A stretch of 64,000 nucleotides of DNA. Origin: Bombyx mori. Its lineage: Eukaryota > Arthropoda > Insecta > Lepidoptera > Bombycidae. The translations under genes were made by a program, and so were the position numbers. Shown here in pieces: positions 21,816 to 32,339 of the stretch. Positions within the stretch are counted from its first letter, which is position 1. Each line of letters begins with the position of its first letter. The DNA is taken from positions 11,579,501 to 11,643,500 of the forward strand of contig NC_085131.1 in NCBI RefSeq assembly GCF_030269925.1, read 5' to 3'. Under the pieces are notes generated by a model. The model had not been told where the DNA came from, searched no databases, and worked only from the letters and a program-made list of their open reading frames with translations.

Positions 21816-22200
21816 TAGTAGGGGAGCCAATGTCCTACGTATTTTTAATAATGTATGTATGTTAATCTGATCGTTTGCATGGTGGTGGTGGTCGTACGTA
21901 AGGGTTGAAAATGAAAAAAATAATTTAATCGAGCGCGTCAGATTTTCTAAGGGGGTGTTAAGTGAACCTAAATAAAACTATCATTCAATAATCTGACGAT
22001 TTCGATGTGACGCAAACTCGTGGCCATTATTATAATGTGCAAAAAAAATCGCCATTTTGAAATACTCGAGCGCGTCGTTCGATTCTGGATTATATAGATA
22101 AAGCGCGAGTTTGAAAAGTAAAAGTGATTTTGATTACGTCTAGAAATCGCAAAAATCGAAGTAAGCGAATGACACAATGAACTTAGGTACGATATAGGCC
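21816..22200. mobile_element. Left part of the TAGTAGGGG TIR element (family I)
   Basis: Begins TAGTAGGGGAGCC, as the element at 45100-46557 does, and shares with its right half GTCAGATTTTCTAAG, AATCTGACGATTTCG and AAATCGCCATTTTGAAAT. The second terminus is not found, so it is truncated near 22200. Confidence 0.7.
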
Positions 22201-22447
22201 AATTTGTTAAAAACTACTATTATTGTTTCCTAGTCTCCTTGTCTTATTAAATATGCATATCCTTTCCTTCAAGCAGGAGCTATGATTTTGAATTTGTATG
22301 AATAGTTTTTCTTGAATTCTTTAAGGTGTATGCGATAATAATCTCTTTTGAACTGTTATGAAGGATTTAAGACGAAAATTATTTGAAATCGGCCCAGCGT
22401 TCTCGAGTGATAAAGTTCAAAAATGAACACTCCATTTTTATGCGTTA
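22201..22447. other. Unassigned sequence
   Basis: Nothing recognised. Confidence 0.35.
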
Positions 22448-22736
22448 ATAGCTGACCCTGCGGACTTCGTAGTGCCCTAATCGCTAAATAAAAGACCTAA
22501 GCTACGTATAAAATAAACTTAAAACAAACAAAAGGAATCCGTCCGACGGGGGACACATCAAAGGAAAAACATAATTGTTATATTTATTTAATACTGAACA
22601 TTTTCATATTTATCTACTTTTTAAACCTTCTCTGGACTTCCACAAATAATTTAAGATTAAAATTACCCAAATCGGTCCAACTGTTCTCGAATTTCAGCGA
22701 GACTAACGAACAGCAATTCATTTCTATATATAGAGA
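22448..22736 (-). mobile_element. Helitron (family E)
   Basis: Complement reads TCTCTATATATA at the start and ends at GCTATT, where the usual CTAG has mutated to ATAG on the plus strand. Contains GTCCGACGGGGGACACATC and CCAAATCGGTCCAACTG. Other copies: 30220, 42295, 54935. Confidence 0.8.
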
Positions 22737-22969
22737 TTATTGTTAATTGCCATAAAAATTATAAACATCATACTGTGCTGAGGAGCTAGTATCCTAGATA
22801 CTTATATACCGCGAAGGTCCGGATTCAATTCTTGGATTCCATTATCTTTATGAATGCTTCTGTTATATATTCGCTACTGTGCTTGAATCGTGTGTTTTTG
22901 GATCATTTAACGCATTTAACAAAACCTGAAATCACCTGAAAACCTGAAAAATGAAAACCGTTTTTACAC

Positions 22970-23257
22970 GCTTTATATTAGCTTCACTTGTATGTATGTT
23001 CGTATGTATTGTAACTGACTCCTTTAGACGCGATTTTTACCCACTTTAAACGGCCAGATTTCATTCAAACTTTGTTGATTTATCGAGGATCGATGACAAT
23101 TCAATATTAAAAAATATATGTATATTGAAAAAAATAGAAATTCAACTAAAAAATGAAAAATAAATAATAGTTTAAAAAAACTAAAAAGCACGCTTTATAT
23201 AAAATTCGACTAGAAAACAGAAAATAAATTTTAATAAATTTAAATTGAAAATAGTAA
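22970..23257 (+). repeat. Family D interspersed repeat, copy 1
   Basis: ACACGCTTTATATTAGCTTC through GATGACAATTCAATATT then A/T-rich blocks with AAATTTTAATAAATTT. A second copy lies at 35183-35595. No coding or clear termini. Confidence 0.65.
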
Positions 23258-23297
23258 CAGACTAACAAAGAACTCTTACAAAGAAACATACTAAAAG

Positions 23298-23694
23298 CAT
23301 AAACTTTGTATCCCTTTTTACGAAAATTGCGCGGACGGAGGAGTATGAAATTTTTCACACTTATAGAGAATATAGAGAAGAAGTGCACAATGCTAATATT
23401 TTTTAAAATAATGCATAAAAGATACATTAAATCAATAAAGAAAACATTACACACACTACATACCATGTATTTGACGCACACACGCATGCATACTATTGAT
23501 TGTCAAACTTTTGTTCTTGACGTCTGTGGTCAAATTGAGAATAGATTAAATATTGTTTGTCTTTATAAATATTTTTTATAGTGTAGCCTTGGCGAAATTT
23601 GTGATTATAGAAGTATAAAATACAATAATAATAGTGTACAAACTTACAATTCCAATTAATTATAGTCGAATTCCGACTACTGCGGGACCTCTAG
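23298..23694 (+). mobile_element. Helitron (family C), 5' end lost
   Basis: Joins after GCATAAACTTTGTATCCC and runs to the hairpin and CTAG at 23691-23694. The terminal TCTATATATTAATACG is missing, so it is 5'-truncated or overwritten by family D. Confidence 0.88.
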
Positions 23695-23979
23695 TTCTAA
23701 TTAAATTATCAACTATTTTATACGACCATTTTGATTGACATTTCACTAATGAAGGAATTTGTTTAACGAAACATAGCTTCTAAGCGTATTACTCCTAATG
23801 AGCACGTGTCATAAATATTACTTTTATTATACGCACGTTCATCCAATTTCGTCTGTTATAAAACTCGCGAATGAGTGTCGAAGTTCTTATTAAAATAACT
23901 TTGCTAACAAAATAAAAACATCTATGGGTAGTAATTTTTGTTCTGAGTTTAATTATACTTAATGGTTTGTTAATATAGC
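23695..23979. other. Unassigned sequence
   Basis: Nothing recognised. Confidence 0.35.
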
Positions 23980-24122
23980 TTTTTTTTCCTACCTAAGCTG
24001 ATAGCCTTGAGAGGCTATTTCAGCGTAACCTTAACTAGTAGGTGAGCTCACGGGGCTCAAACCTGACGACGTTGCTAACACGAACCGCGACCCACTGAGA
24101 AGATCCGGCGGAACTCAGTGGA
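23980..24122 (-). mobile_element. Jockey-type LINE (family G) 3' UTR
   Basis: T-run, CCTACCTAAGCTGATAGCCT, GGTGAGCTCACGGGGCTCAA, then AACTCAGTGGACTGAC. An internal deletion removes the CACCGGATCGG part. Confidence 0.8.
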
Positions 24123-24126
24123 CTGA

Positions 24127-24215
24127 CCCGCCTGTGGGATTTGAACACTGGCACAGTTGCATCATTTGATTCGTGTACAACGGACGTCTTATCCTTTAGG
24201 CCACGACGACTTGAA
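24127..24215 (-). mobile_element. Bm1-like SINE, tRNA-like head only
   Basis: The complement carries AAGTCGTCGTGGCCTAAAGG (A-box region) and a B-box-like GTTCAAATCCC. Equals the right ends of the full copies at 29441 and 41383. The SINE body is absent; a LINE end adjoins it. Confidence 0.75.
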
Positions 24216-24600
24216 CTACCATATAGTCTCTACGAAAATCTTGAGCGCTCCTCTTCTTTACGAGGCGACTCTCATACTTCCTTCCTTTAGGTTAGAGTTT
24301 TAACCTTATTGTTAATCCGGTTAATGCACAATAACTTGACCCCATAAACACCGCTAAGGCTGCGGGTTCTTGAGACATTGAAACGAACGTCGTGTTTAAT
24401 ATATGTTGTCTATATGTTGATTATGGAAAAGTTGTTGATCATAGAAGCAGTAGGTCACGATTCGTTGACCCATCCATATACAGCATTTTGACATGCAATT
24501 TATCTAATCCAATACATAGTTTGCTTGTTCGTCTCTCCTAGTTTCGTAAAAGTCTATGGGATTAACTGTTGAACGAGCAAGACTTCTCTTTGAGTTTATT
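24216..24600. other. Unassigned sequence
   Basis: Nothing recognised. Confidence 0.35.
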
Positions 24601-24742
24601 TTTATTTTTTATTGCATAGATGAGTGGACGAGCTCACAGCCAACCTGGTGTAAAGTGGTTAGCGGAGCCCATAGCCATATATAACGTAAATGCCGTCACC
24701 CACCTTGAGATATGAGTTCTAAGGTCTCAATACCTATAGTAA
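24601..24742 (-). mobile_element. Bm1-like SINE, truncated
   Basis: T-run to GAGTTCTAAGGTCTCAATACC. Has the GCCG-CACCCACC variant shared by copies at 26750 and 44752 (a subfamily). Confidence 0.8.
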
Positions 24743-24743
24743 C

Positions 24744-24792
24744 CGCTGAGTTTCTCGCCGTATCTTCTCAGTGAAAGCCGGAAAACCCTCCG
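24744..24792 (+). mobile_element. Jockey-type LINE (family G) scrap
   Basis: CCGCTGAGTTTCTCGCCGTA then TCTTCTCAGTGAAAGCC. Joined straight onto the SINE fragment. Confidence 0.6.
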
Positions 24793-24865
24793 GGCCACTA
24801 GTAATCTCTCAAACATAAAAAAAAACTATAGTAACAATTTACGAGTATTTGTATGTTGCGATCGT

Positions 24866-25062
24866 AGACCAGTGTGACGGGTAGCCATCATACAACATAA
24901 GATATTTGACAGATGCCTGAATCTCGCTTACGACATTTTCAACATAAGCTTGCATATATACAAGTTCCGAACCACAACATTCGGACCGTTGGTCTATCGA
25001 GCAATATCACCCGCTCGGTGGAAGATCTTCCCTTCGTCGTTATTTCCACATCCAGCATTTGC
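24866..25062 (+). repeat. Family H interspersed repeat, copy 1
   Basis: GGGTAGCCATCATACAACAT, AAGATATTTGACAGATGCCT, CAAGTTCCGAACCACAACAT, TTGGTCTATCGAGCAATATC. Copies at 46870 (plus), 31905 (minus) and 55250 (minus). It is followed by a diverged Bm1-like stretch (GTTGGTAGGACGTATTGTGA). Unknown family. Confidence 0.75.
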
Positions 25063-25144
25063 TGTTGGTAGGACGTATTGTGAACCCGCACTGGGTTTCA
25101 ACATTCTGCCGTATTCTACCGCACAACCTTCATGTCTTCCAGTC

Positions 25145-25387
25145 TTTTTTTTATTGCTTAAATGGGTGGACGAGTTCACAGCCCACCTGGTGTTAAGTGG
25201 TTACTGGAGCCCATAGACATCTATAACGTAAATGCGCCACCCACCTTGAGATATAAGTGCTAAGGTCTCAGTATAGTTACAACGGCTGCCCCACCCTTCA
25301 AACCGAAACGCATTACTGCTTGACTTCAGAAATAGGCAGGGTGGTGGTACCTACCCGTGCGAACTCACAAGAGGTCCTACCACCAGT
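25145..25387 (-). mobile_element. Bm1-like SINE, 3' portion
   Basis: T-run and TTGCTTAAATGGGTGGACGA through CCTACCACCAGT. The block CGGCAGAAATAGG reads ACTTCAGAAATAGG here. Confidence 0.9.
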
Positions 25388-26039
25388 CTCGTGAAATACC
25401 TGTAATGCAATAAAATCAAAGCTGCGACCCCACGTATCTAATTAACTTTGATTTGCCATAAGGACGGTAGAGGTTATTTTCAAATGATTTTCTCGTGATA
25501 ACTTTAATCTAGTATAAAGGTCGTTACGTCCATTTGCAACAAAGACGAACGAATAACGAATTTCTTTCTTCGCTAAAATGTCGGTAAAAACTAACTGACA
25601 GCTATTTCTGAAATCTAAACAATCAGATTTAATTACTCTGAAGACTTTTCTCGAGGGGCCCAGACTAATCTCCCGTAAAAATCCAAGACGAATGTGACCT
25701 AAACGAAAATCTTAATCAATTAACTTCATTTTAGCGTTTTTGTTTCTGTGAACCCTGAAAATTTTATTTAGGGATGGTCCACTTTTATTATTTTTTAAAT
25801 GAATCTTATCGATCGTCATGACAATAGGCAAACATAATGAAATAATTTAAAAAGTGGTTATACGAGACGTTAATGAAAATTATCTATATTTGTATATTAT
25901 AGAATATGAATAGTCAAAGAAAAAATACAATTTATGTTTGACAAGCGAATTTGTATTATTGGTCAATGGAGAAACAGTCAGTGCAATGCTCTCTCCTCTC
26001 TGCTACCACGCAATGAATATAATACAAAACATTTTGATA
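25388..26039. other. Unassigned sequence
   Basis: No ORF or repeat recognised. Confidence 0.35.
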
Positions 26040-26101
26040 AAATATGATGACAATATGATGACAGTATGATGACAGTATGATGACAGCATGACGACAGTAT
26101 C
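26040..26101 (+). repeat. 11-bp minisatellite, left part
   Basis: About five units of the type GTATGATGACA. The array is interrupted by a Bm1-like SINE and resumes at 26357. Confidence 0.9.
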
Positions 26102-26111
26102 TGGTTACAGT

Positions 26112-26356
26112 TACTGGTGGTAGGACTTCTTCTGAGTCCGCACGGGTAGGTACCACCGCCCCGTCTATTTCTGCCGCGAAGCAGTAATGCGTTTCGGTTT
26201 GAAGAGAGGGGCAGCCGTTGTAACTATACTGAGATCTTAGAACTTATATCTCAAGGTGTGTGGCGCATTTACGTTGTATATGTCTATGGGCTCCAGTAAC
26301 CACTTAACACCAGGTGGGCTGTGAGCTCGTCCACACATCTAAGCAATAAAAAAAAA
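26112..26356 (+). mobile_element. Bm1-like SINE inside a minisatellite
   Basis: ACTGGTGGTAGGACTTCTTC to CATCTAAGCAATAAAAAAAA. Its A-tail abuts the next minisatellite unit directly. Confidence 0.9.
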
Positions 26357-26479
26357 GTATGATGACAGTATGATGACAGTATGACCACAATATGATGACA
26401 GTATGACGACAGTGTAATGACAGTACGACGACAGTGTGATGACAGTATGATAACAGTATGATGACAGCGATAGATGACA
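26357..26479 (+). repeat. 11-bp minisatellite, right part
   Basis: About eleven units (GTATGATGACA and variants GTATGACCACA, GTGTAATGACA, GTACGACGACA). The same unit lies left of the SINE, so the array predates the insertion. Confidence 0.9.
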
Positions 26480-26749
26480 GTAATGCCAGGTGTACAGCTG
26501 AAGATACCTTTCAAATTTGTTTGAAAATATTTCGTACAAGCTGTCAAAACTAATATAGGTCTGACCCACCATAAATTAATTAAAAAAAATTAAAACTACT
26601 TTTACGTTTATTATTATTTTCGTGTGATGATAATTATTATATATTTCCGTCGTTTCTGGTATTTCGAATAGTTTTCGGGGTCATGGAGTCGTCGCGAGCG
26701 TCGTGTCGTGAAAACCGAACAATATGTCACCTATATTTAATAGATTTTT

Positions 26750-26893
26750 TTTAATATTTTTATTACATAGATGGGTGGATGAGCTCACGGCCCACCTGGT
26801 GTTAAATTGTTAACTGGAGCTCGTAGATATCTATAATGTAAATGCCGCCACCCACCTTGAGATATGAGTTCTAAGGTCTCAGTATAGTTACAT
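26750..26893 (-). mobile_element. Bm1-like SINE, truncated
   Basis: TTACATAGATGGGTGGATGA through TAAGGTCTCAGTATAGTTACA. GCCGCCACCCACC variant. Confidence 0.82.
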
Positions 26894-27369
26894 TAGACAG
26901 TGTTTGAATTTTTTAACGGTCACTAGACTCATATCGAGCCTTTCCCGGGAATCATTTCTCGAAATAAAATGCAATGTTCTGTGCAGGAATGAGGAGGCTC
27001 TAAATAAACCTTGAGCAATACAAATCTAATATTTAAATAACACGCGAATAAACAATTTTATTTCCGCATTCAAAGGTCATTTGAACACGAATTGTTTTAT
27101 TTAACGTAATTATTATTCAAAGAAGGGTCCATTTCTGTGTACTTTATTGGTCAGTTTTACGATATTACAATCCGCAGCCCGCATTATTTAAATTCCATGA
27201 ACATTTCGAACGTAAATAATAATGTCCGCTTATGGAATCTTCGTACGAAAGTTTCATTATAAGAGATGTTTAATAAATGTAAAATATTTAATGATCAAAA
27301 GTCTATTATGGAAATTTCGTTCCACACATTGAACTTTAGATGTTACGAATATTTCGTATTTATATGCTT
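26894..27369. other. Unassigned sequence
   Basis: Nothing recognised. Confidence 0.35.
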
Positions 27370-27480
27370 TTTTATTGCTTACAACGAGCATAAGAGCTGA
27401 CAATCCACCTGCTGTTAATTGGTTCCCTAAGTCCAATACTATCATAAACTGAATGCATCTACTCACGTTTGAAATATGTG
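27370..27480 (-). mobile_element. Decayed Bm1-like SINE tail
   Basis: TTTATTGCTTACAACGAGCA, CCACCTGCTGTTAATTGG and CGTTTGAAATATG follow the SINE order with many changes. Confidence 0.55.
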
Positions 27481-27584
27481 ATATTATTCTATTGTCACAT
27501 GTCTTTCTTACAGACCAGAACGCACGAATGCTATACTCAAGAAATAGGTAATGCGATGCTACATTTCCCCCCCTACTTAATCAT

Positions 27585-27756
27585 TTGTAGCCTTAGGAGT
27601 TATTCCACCTACGTTGGGACGCGCTCACGGGCCCAACCTAAGAGATTTGCTAACATTAACCATAGCAAGAGTAGTGCTTCGCTGAATCTACCACCAAATC
27701 GGAATTGCGACCCACAGATCCGGCGAGAAACTCAGTGGGGTCGATGCTACGGTGCG
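27585..27756 (-). mobile_element. Jockey-type LINE (family G) 3' UTR
   Basis: TAGCCTTAGGAGTTATTCC, GCGCTCACGGGCCCAACC, GTGCTTCGCTGAATCTACC, CGGCGAGAAACTCAGTGGG. About 15-20% off the other copies. Confidence 0.75.
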
Positions 27757-28048
27757 AGCTTATAATTAATCCTATTACCATAAAAATCAGAATGCCCCGG
27801 ATCCTTGAAGAATCTTGAAGGAAAAAATTATCGAGCAGATAATATTGTTACTATTAATAAGTCAGAACTGGGCCGACAGATTCAGGGCCATTAAATTTAT
27901 GATATAAATTGATGGACATGAACTCTATGAGAAAGATCTTGAATCTACATTTAGATATGTGTTCGAAGTCTTTATTGCAATCAAATGGTGACGGCTCTAC
28001 TGTTCAAACTTGAACACGGGATATTTCGAGGCGAATATTATATAATCT
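27757..28048. other. Unassigned sequence
   Basis: Nothing recognised. Confidence 0.35.
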
Positions 28049-28246
28049 TTACTGGTGGTAGGACGAGCTCACAGACCACCTGGTGTTAAGTGGTAACTGG
28101 AGCCCATAGACATCTACAACGTAAATGCGCCACCCACCTTGAGATATACGTTCAAAGGCCTCAAGTATAGTTACAACGGCGGCCCCATCCTTCAAACCGA
28201 AACGCATTACTGCTACCCGACCGAAATAGGCAGGCTGGTGATTTTT
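28049..28246 (-). mobile_element. Inverted chimera of a Bm1-like SINE
   Basis: Opens with the plus-strand SINE boundary ACTGGTGGTAGGA, then switches to the minus-strand sequence GGACGAGCTCACAGACCACC and continues to ACCGAAATAGGCAGG. The two orientations meet at the shared bases GGACG. Confidence 0.8.
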
Positions 28247-28760
28247 AAAAGTCTATGAATTTGATCTATAATTCACATTCATATTACAATTATATTTTCC
28301 CCATTGCTTTAAGTTATATCTCAAAAAACACAGCTCGCACTCTACCCAGTATCATTTCGGCAGTTTACTGCTCCCAGACCTCGCGTTATCAATACGTTTT
28401 CCCAAAACGGACATTTGAAAGGTACTCCATTTATTAACGCGCTCCTTATTTCGTCTTGTTTATTTGTCTTTGTTGCGCAGTATTACTGAAGTTTTTTGTT
28501 TTTAAATTGAATATAAAGAAAAGTAATGAACCACGTGCCACTTTTTAAGCAAATGTCTGGTGTCGTGGGACACCGGTTAGGAACGAAGTTCCTTATTATA
28601 AAAATATTAATCGTTCTATTCGAGGTATAAAGAAAATAAAACTGGAGGTTTCGCAGCAGCCCACGGTCATTCGGTAACGTGCGGCTTATTGTGGTACACT
28701 TCATTCACGGTTGTTTGCATAAGAGTTAGTGTATTGCGCAAACGAACGCTCTGAGATCGT
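28247..28760. other. Unassigned sequence
   Basis: 60- and 73-aa frames without motifs. No repeat recognised. Confidence 0.35.
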
Positions 28761-28769
28761 GGTCAATGA

Positions 28770-28955
28770 ATCCGAAGATCCGACGAGAAACTCAGCGGGC
28801 TGATGTTTAGGTTAGGTTGCACGTCGAACTCTTTGCCGAGTTCGATGAGTACGGTTACCGGGGTCCCTAGGCCTGCTCCTAGTGTTAGAGCTAAAGACGT
28901 CTAATGCAAGGGTCATTGGATCTGATGGATCCGTAAGGACATGGCCCCATCAGTG
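28770..28955 (-). mobile_element. Jockey-type LINE (family G) C-terminus/3' UTR piece
   Basis: GAAACTCAGCGGGCTGATG, GTTGCACGTCGAACTCTTTG and GGATCTGATGGATCCGTAAG match 40030-40200. The coding part is too short and broken to read. Confidence 0.78.
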
Positions 28956-29440
28956 AATACTGTGCTGCCGACTCCACGAGTCAACAATCATATACATTAG
29001 CCCAGCCCGACGTCCCGATATATAAATATTTGTATTAAAAACGATTTATCTTTGTTCATTTATTTCTTTCTTATTGTCTTCAATAACTAATGTCGTAATA
29101 TTTTTATGAAGCTTCCACCCGGTCATTCATCTATGTAATGACTTTGATTACAAAGATTTTATTGTAGAATGCTTTAGTCTAGAGGCGGCTAATATTTCTG
29201 TTTATATTTTTTTAACTAACCGTTTTAATAGAAATTATTGAAATTTTGGTACATTATAAAAAACTGTTTTGTATCACGATACGCAATAATATTTACTTGT
29301 AGATTATAAAATATCATATCGAGGGGCAAAAGGGTATTTGGTTTAAGCGACATTTCGCTTAACACGAGACATTTATCTTTGTAATTGATGTAGGTAGCGT
29401 TTTATTAACATCAACAGATTGTTTATAATTGAACTTCAAG
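28956..29440. other. Unassigned sequence
   Basis: Nothing recognised. Confidence 0.35.
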
Positions 29441-29879
29441 TTTTTTTTATTGCTTAGATGGGTGAACGAGCTCACAGCCCGCCTGATGTTAAGTGGTTAC
29501 TGGAGCCCATAGACATCCACAACGTAAATGCGCCACCCATCTTGAGATATAAGTTCTAAGATCTCAAGTATAGTTACAACGGCTGCCCCACCCTTCAAAC
29601 CGAAATGCATTATTGCTTCACGGCAGAAATAGGCAGGGTGGTGGTACCCACCCGCGCGGACTCACAAGAGGTCCTACCACCAGTAATTACGCAAATCATA
29701 ATTTTGCGGGTTTCATATTTATTACACGATGCTATTCCTTCACCGTGGAAGTCAATCGTGAACATTTTTTGAGTACGTATTTTATTAGAAAAATTGGTAC
29801 CCGCCTGAGATTCGAACACCGGTGCATCGCTCAACACGAATGCACCGGACGTCTTATCCGTTAGGGCACAACGACTTCA
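29441..29879 (-). mobile_element. Bm1-like SINE, full length
   Basis: About 440 bp including all parts: A-tail (T-run at left), the conserved 240-bp 3' body, a middle section (CAAATCATAATTTTGCGGGT, TTAGAAAAATTGGTACCCGC) and a tRNA-like head at 29810-29879. In the head the complement has a B-box-like GTTCGAATCTC and an A-box-like GTGCCCTAACGGATAAGA. The size and tRNA-like RNA polymerase III promoter fit what I recall of Bm1. Confidence 0.85.
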
Positions 29880-30219
29880 GAGTAAGTTTACTTTCTTCAA
29901 ATAGCTGAGTTTTTTTTGTCATGGCATTTTCTCCAAATTGTACAGTTTAAATGCCTTTCCTGTAAAGTTGTAAAATGTCGCTTAAGCCAAATAACGTTTC
30001 ACCCCTCGATAATATAATTAATTAAATTTTTCATAAAGCACAATTACAACAAATCTTGTTAACATCTGTATGTAATTGGGTATTGTATTTAATACAATAA
30101 CTTTAAGTATTTCTTAGGAATTTATTTTTAAATGTAAGCGGCTATCTACAATAAATTACAAAGAGAAGTCATTAAAAGCACAAATCATGTTAAAAACCCC
30201 TCAAATAATAGTATTTAAA
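29880..30219. other. Unassigned sequence
   Basis: AT-rich, nothing recognised. Confidence 0.35.
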
Positions 30220-30508
30220 TCTCTATATATAAAAATGAATTGCTGTTCTTAGTCTCGCTAAAACTCGAGAACGGCTGGACCGATTTGGCTAATTTTGGTC
30301 TTGAATTATTTGTGGAAGTCCAGAGAAGGTTTGAAAGGTAGATAAATATGAAAATGCTCGGAATTAAATAAAAATAACAATTTTGTTTTTCCTTCGATGC
30401 GTCCCCCGTCGGACGGATTCCTTTTGTTTGTTTTAAGTTTATTTTACACAAAAGTTTAGGTCTTTTATTTATCGATTGAAGCACTACGAAGTCTGCCGGG
30501 TCAGCTAG
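30220..30508 (+). mobile_element. Helitron (family E)
   Basis: A-TCTCTATATATAAAAATG, GTCTCGCTAAAACTCGAGA, CCCCCGTCGGACGGATTCC, then GGGTCAGCTAG-T. No coding; the minus ORF here is a shadow. TAGTATTTAAA occurs on both sides of the element. Confidence 0.88.
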
Positions 30509-31016
30509 TAGTATTTAAATATCTCTGCTTTTACTTTAAAATATTGTATTAATAAAATGTACATGTCCGTTCGCACAACTATCATCGGACACAAAGAATG
30601 ACCTCACAATAGCAGCGATTCAGATATATACTCAGGTAAAGGCTCTATAATCCGTAAACAAAAATTTCGTATACACGTTTTGACGTGGCTAATCCACGTT
30701 TTGCGTTACGATAAAAAAAAAGAGGTCAGTGACCGAAAGATTTTAATTCTTCTCGAGCCCTCTCGACAAAGGCCGCTCCTTTCATTAATAACACATGAGA
30801 TCATCGCGTTTCTATCAAAGTCCTTTCGCGATCGCTTTACTTACGTCAATTGCGCCAATATTGTTTTGTGTCGTAAACTCGATTGTTGTAATTTGCTCCC
30901 CGTAGCCTTTATACGACTCAGTTTACTCGTTTCTCTACTATTCTTGTGTTATTTTTATTGAAAATTGTTCTCGTGTTTTCGCTGAAACAATACTTTAATA
31001 GTGCCAACTGAGTTTT
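30509..31016. other. Unassigned; 93-aa frame of unknown meaning
   Basis: A plus frame at 30680-30961 is open but without a recognised domain. It overlaps no repeat that I know. Confidence 0.3.
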
Positions 31017-31017
31017 T

Positions 31018-31345
31018 TTTAGTATGTCATCAAGAATATTTAATAAACTACCTATAAAAATTTTGAAGACAATAGATTTACAAGATTTGAAGCAAAAATT
31101 GCAAGTATTTTTATTAGATAAGGTATGTCAGAATATTTAGACGATAACTTTAGATAATTTAGATAATAAAGTAGAATAGAGTTCAATAATTATAATTTAA
31201 GTTTTTTTTATTTTTATGTAGATTATACTTACACCTAATATTTGTACGCTTTACTAGCAGGACATAGTGATACATTTATTAATATTAACTTATTAATCTT
31301 TGTTAACCTATGACCACAAATAATAAATAAATAAATAAATAAAAA
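31018..31345 (+). mobile_element. LINE 3' end of a CR1/Jockey-like family
   Basis: Translates RIFNKLPIKILKTIDLQDLK, QKLQVFLLDKVCQNI-stop, the typical last residues of RT proteins of this kind (NKLP...F...LK.FLL). The 3' UTR reads TAACCTATGACCACAAATAA with an (AAAT)n end. It is a different family from B and G. Confidence 0.7.
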
Positions 31346-31372
31346 CTAATTAGAGATAGCTTGTGTTCTTAT

Positions 31373-31754
31373 TGTTACGCCGATATGAGTAACGCCATCT
31401 ATCGCCGAATAGTCGAACGAATATCGAAGGATCTAGTAGCACCTAAAACGCTCGAGAACTTCAACGCCATCTATTGTCAGATAGCGGAAACACAATACTC
31501 GAAATGTGTTGAATATTCTCGATAATTCTAGGGATGTGGTCTCGACTATAAAAGCGTTGCAGAGAGGGCACGCAGTTAGCAATCGGAACTACTCGAAGCG
31601 AAACAGCGAACGGATCACCTGAAGCGAAGCGGAAGAAGCGAATAGCAATTTTTAAAGTGTTTATTGGGTTTTTTAAGTGTTCTAAGTGCTAATACAGTGT
31701 TGTAACTTGTAATTCGGTAGATTTTTTATTTATCCCGAATCCCAGCGCGTAACA
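31373..31754 (+). mobile_element. Solo LTR with 4-bp target duplication
   Basis: 382 bp starting TGTTACGC and ending GCGTAACA, perfect 8-bp inverted termini, flanked by TTAT on both sides (31369-31372 and 31755-31758). Inside, TATAAAAG at about 31546 and a downstream CAGTTAGC look like a promoter and start site. No internal retroelement sequence is present, so it was left by recombination between two LTRs. Family not identified. The orientation follows the TATA box. Confidence 0.88.
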
Positions 31755-31904
31755 TTATTTATAGGTTAATAGCAGAATTAAATAAGTTATAAGCTAGTGA
31801 AGCTGTATTATTCACAAGTTTTCTTTAAAAAAACATGATTTGTTCTTAACAATCTGGGTAGGCCTGAAACAACCTGAACATTTCAATATGTGTCGTGCTT
31901 AATT

Positions 31905-32090
31905 TTTTTGTTGGAAACCACAATAGGAAGGCCTTCCAATGAGCGGGTAGACTTGCTCGGTAGACCGACGGTCCGAATGTTGATGTTCGGAACTTGTAAT
32001 AAGCAAGCTTATCTTCAAAATTTCGTTAGCGAAATTCCGGGATGTGTCAAATATCTTGTGTTCTATGATAGCTACCGCCACAAAATCTGG
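31905..32090 (-). repeat. Family H interspersed repeat, copy 3
   Basis: The complement gives TAGCTATCATAGAACACAAG, GGAATTTCGCTAACG, TTCCGAACATCAACATTCGG and CCGTCGGTCTACCGAGCAAG, in the same order as 24866-25062. Confidence 0.75.
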
Positions 32091-32229
32091 AGAGATTTGC
32101 ATCATTATTAGATTACACTGTGTGCGTCCATCCATCAGATTTCACAAATATTGGTTATTTGATTATTTTTCAGTTCTTAGTTGTCTGTCAACTGAGACGA
32201 ATCTAATGAGACATCATATTATGTTAACG

Positions 32230-32339
32230 GTGGACAGCGGCTTGGCTCTGCCCCTGGCATTGCTGAAGTCCATAGGCGGCGGTAACCACTCACCATCAGG
32301 TGGGCCGTATGCTCGTCTGCCTACAAGGGCAATAAAAAA
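32230..32339 (+). mobile_element. Family B LINE, 3' UTR only
   Basis: GACAGCGGCTTGGCTCTGCC to GGGCAATAAAAAAA. Its tail abuts the family J repeat. Confidence 0.88.

Noticed and set aside
26040..26480. CRISPR-like array
   Set aside because: The units are contiguous 11-mers without spacers, and the genome is eukaryotic.
26284..26572. Serine/histidine-rich minus frames (repeated SSYCHH-like strings)
   Set aside because: Direct translation of the 11-bp minisatellite and the SINE; low complexity, not a gene.
30680..30961. 93-aa frame as a host gene
   Set aside because: No domain, no promoter or splice signals that I can defend, and the start is in unremarkable AT-rich DNA.
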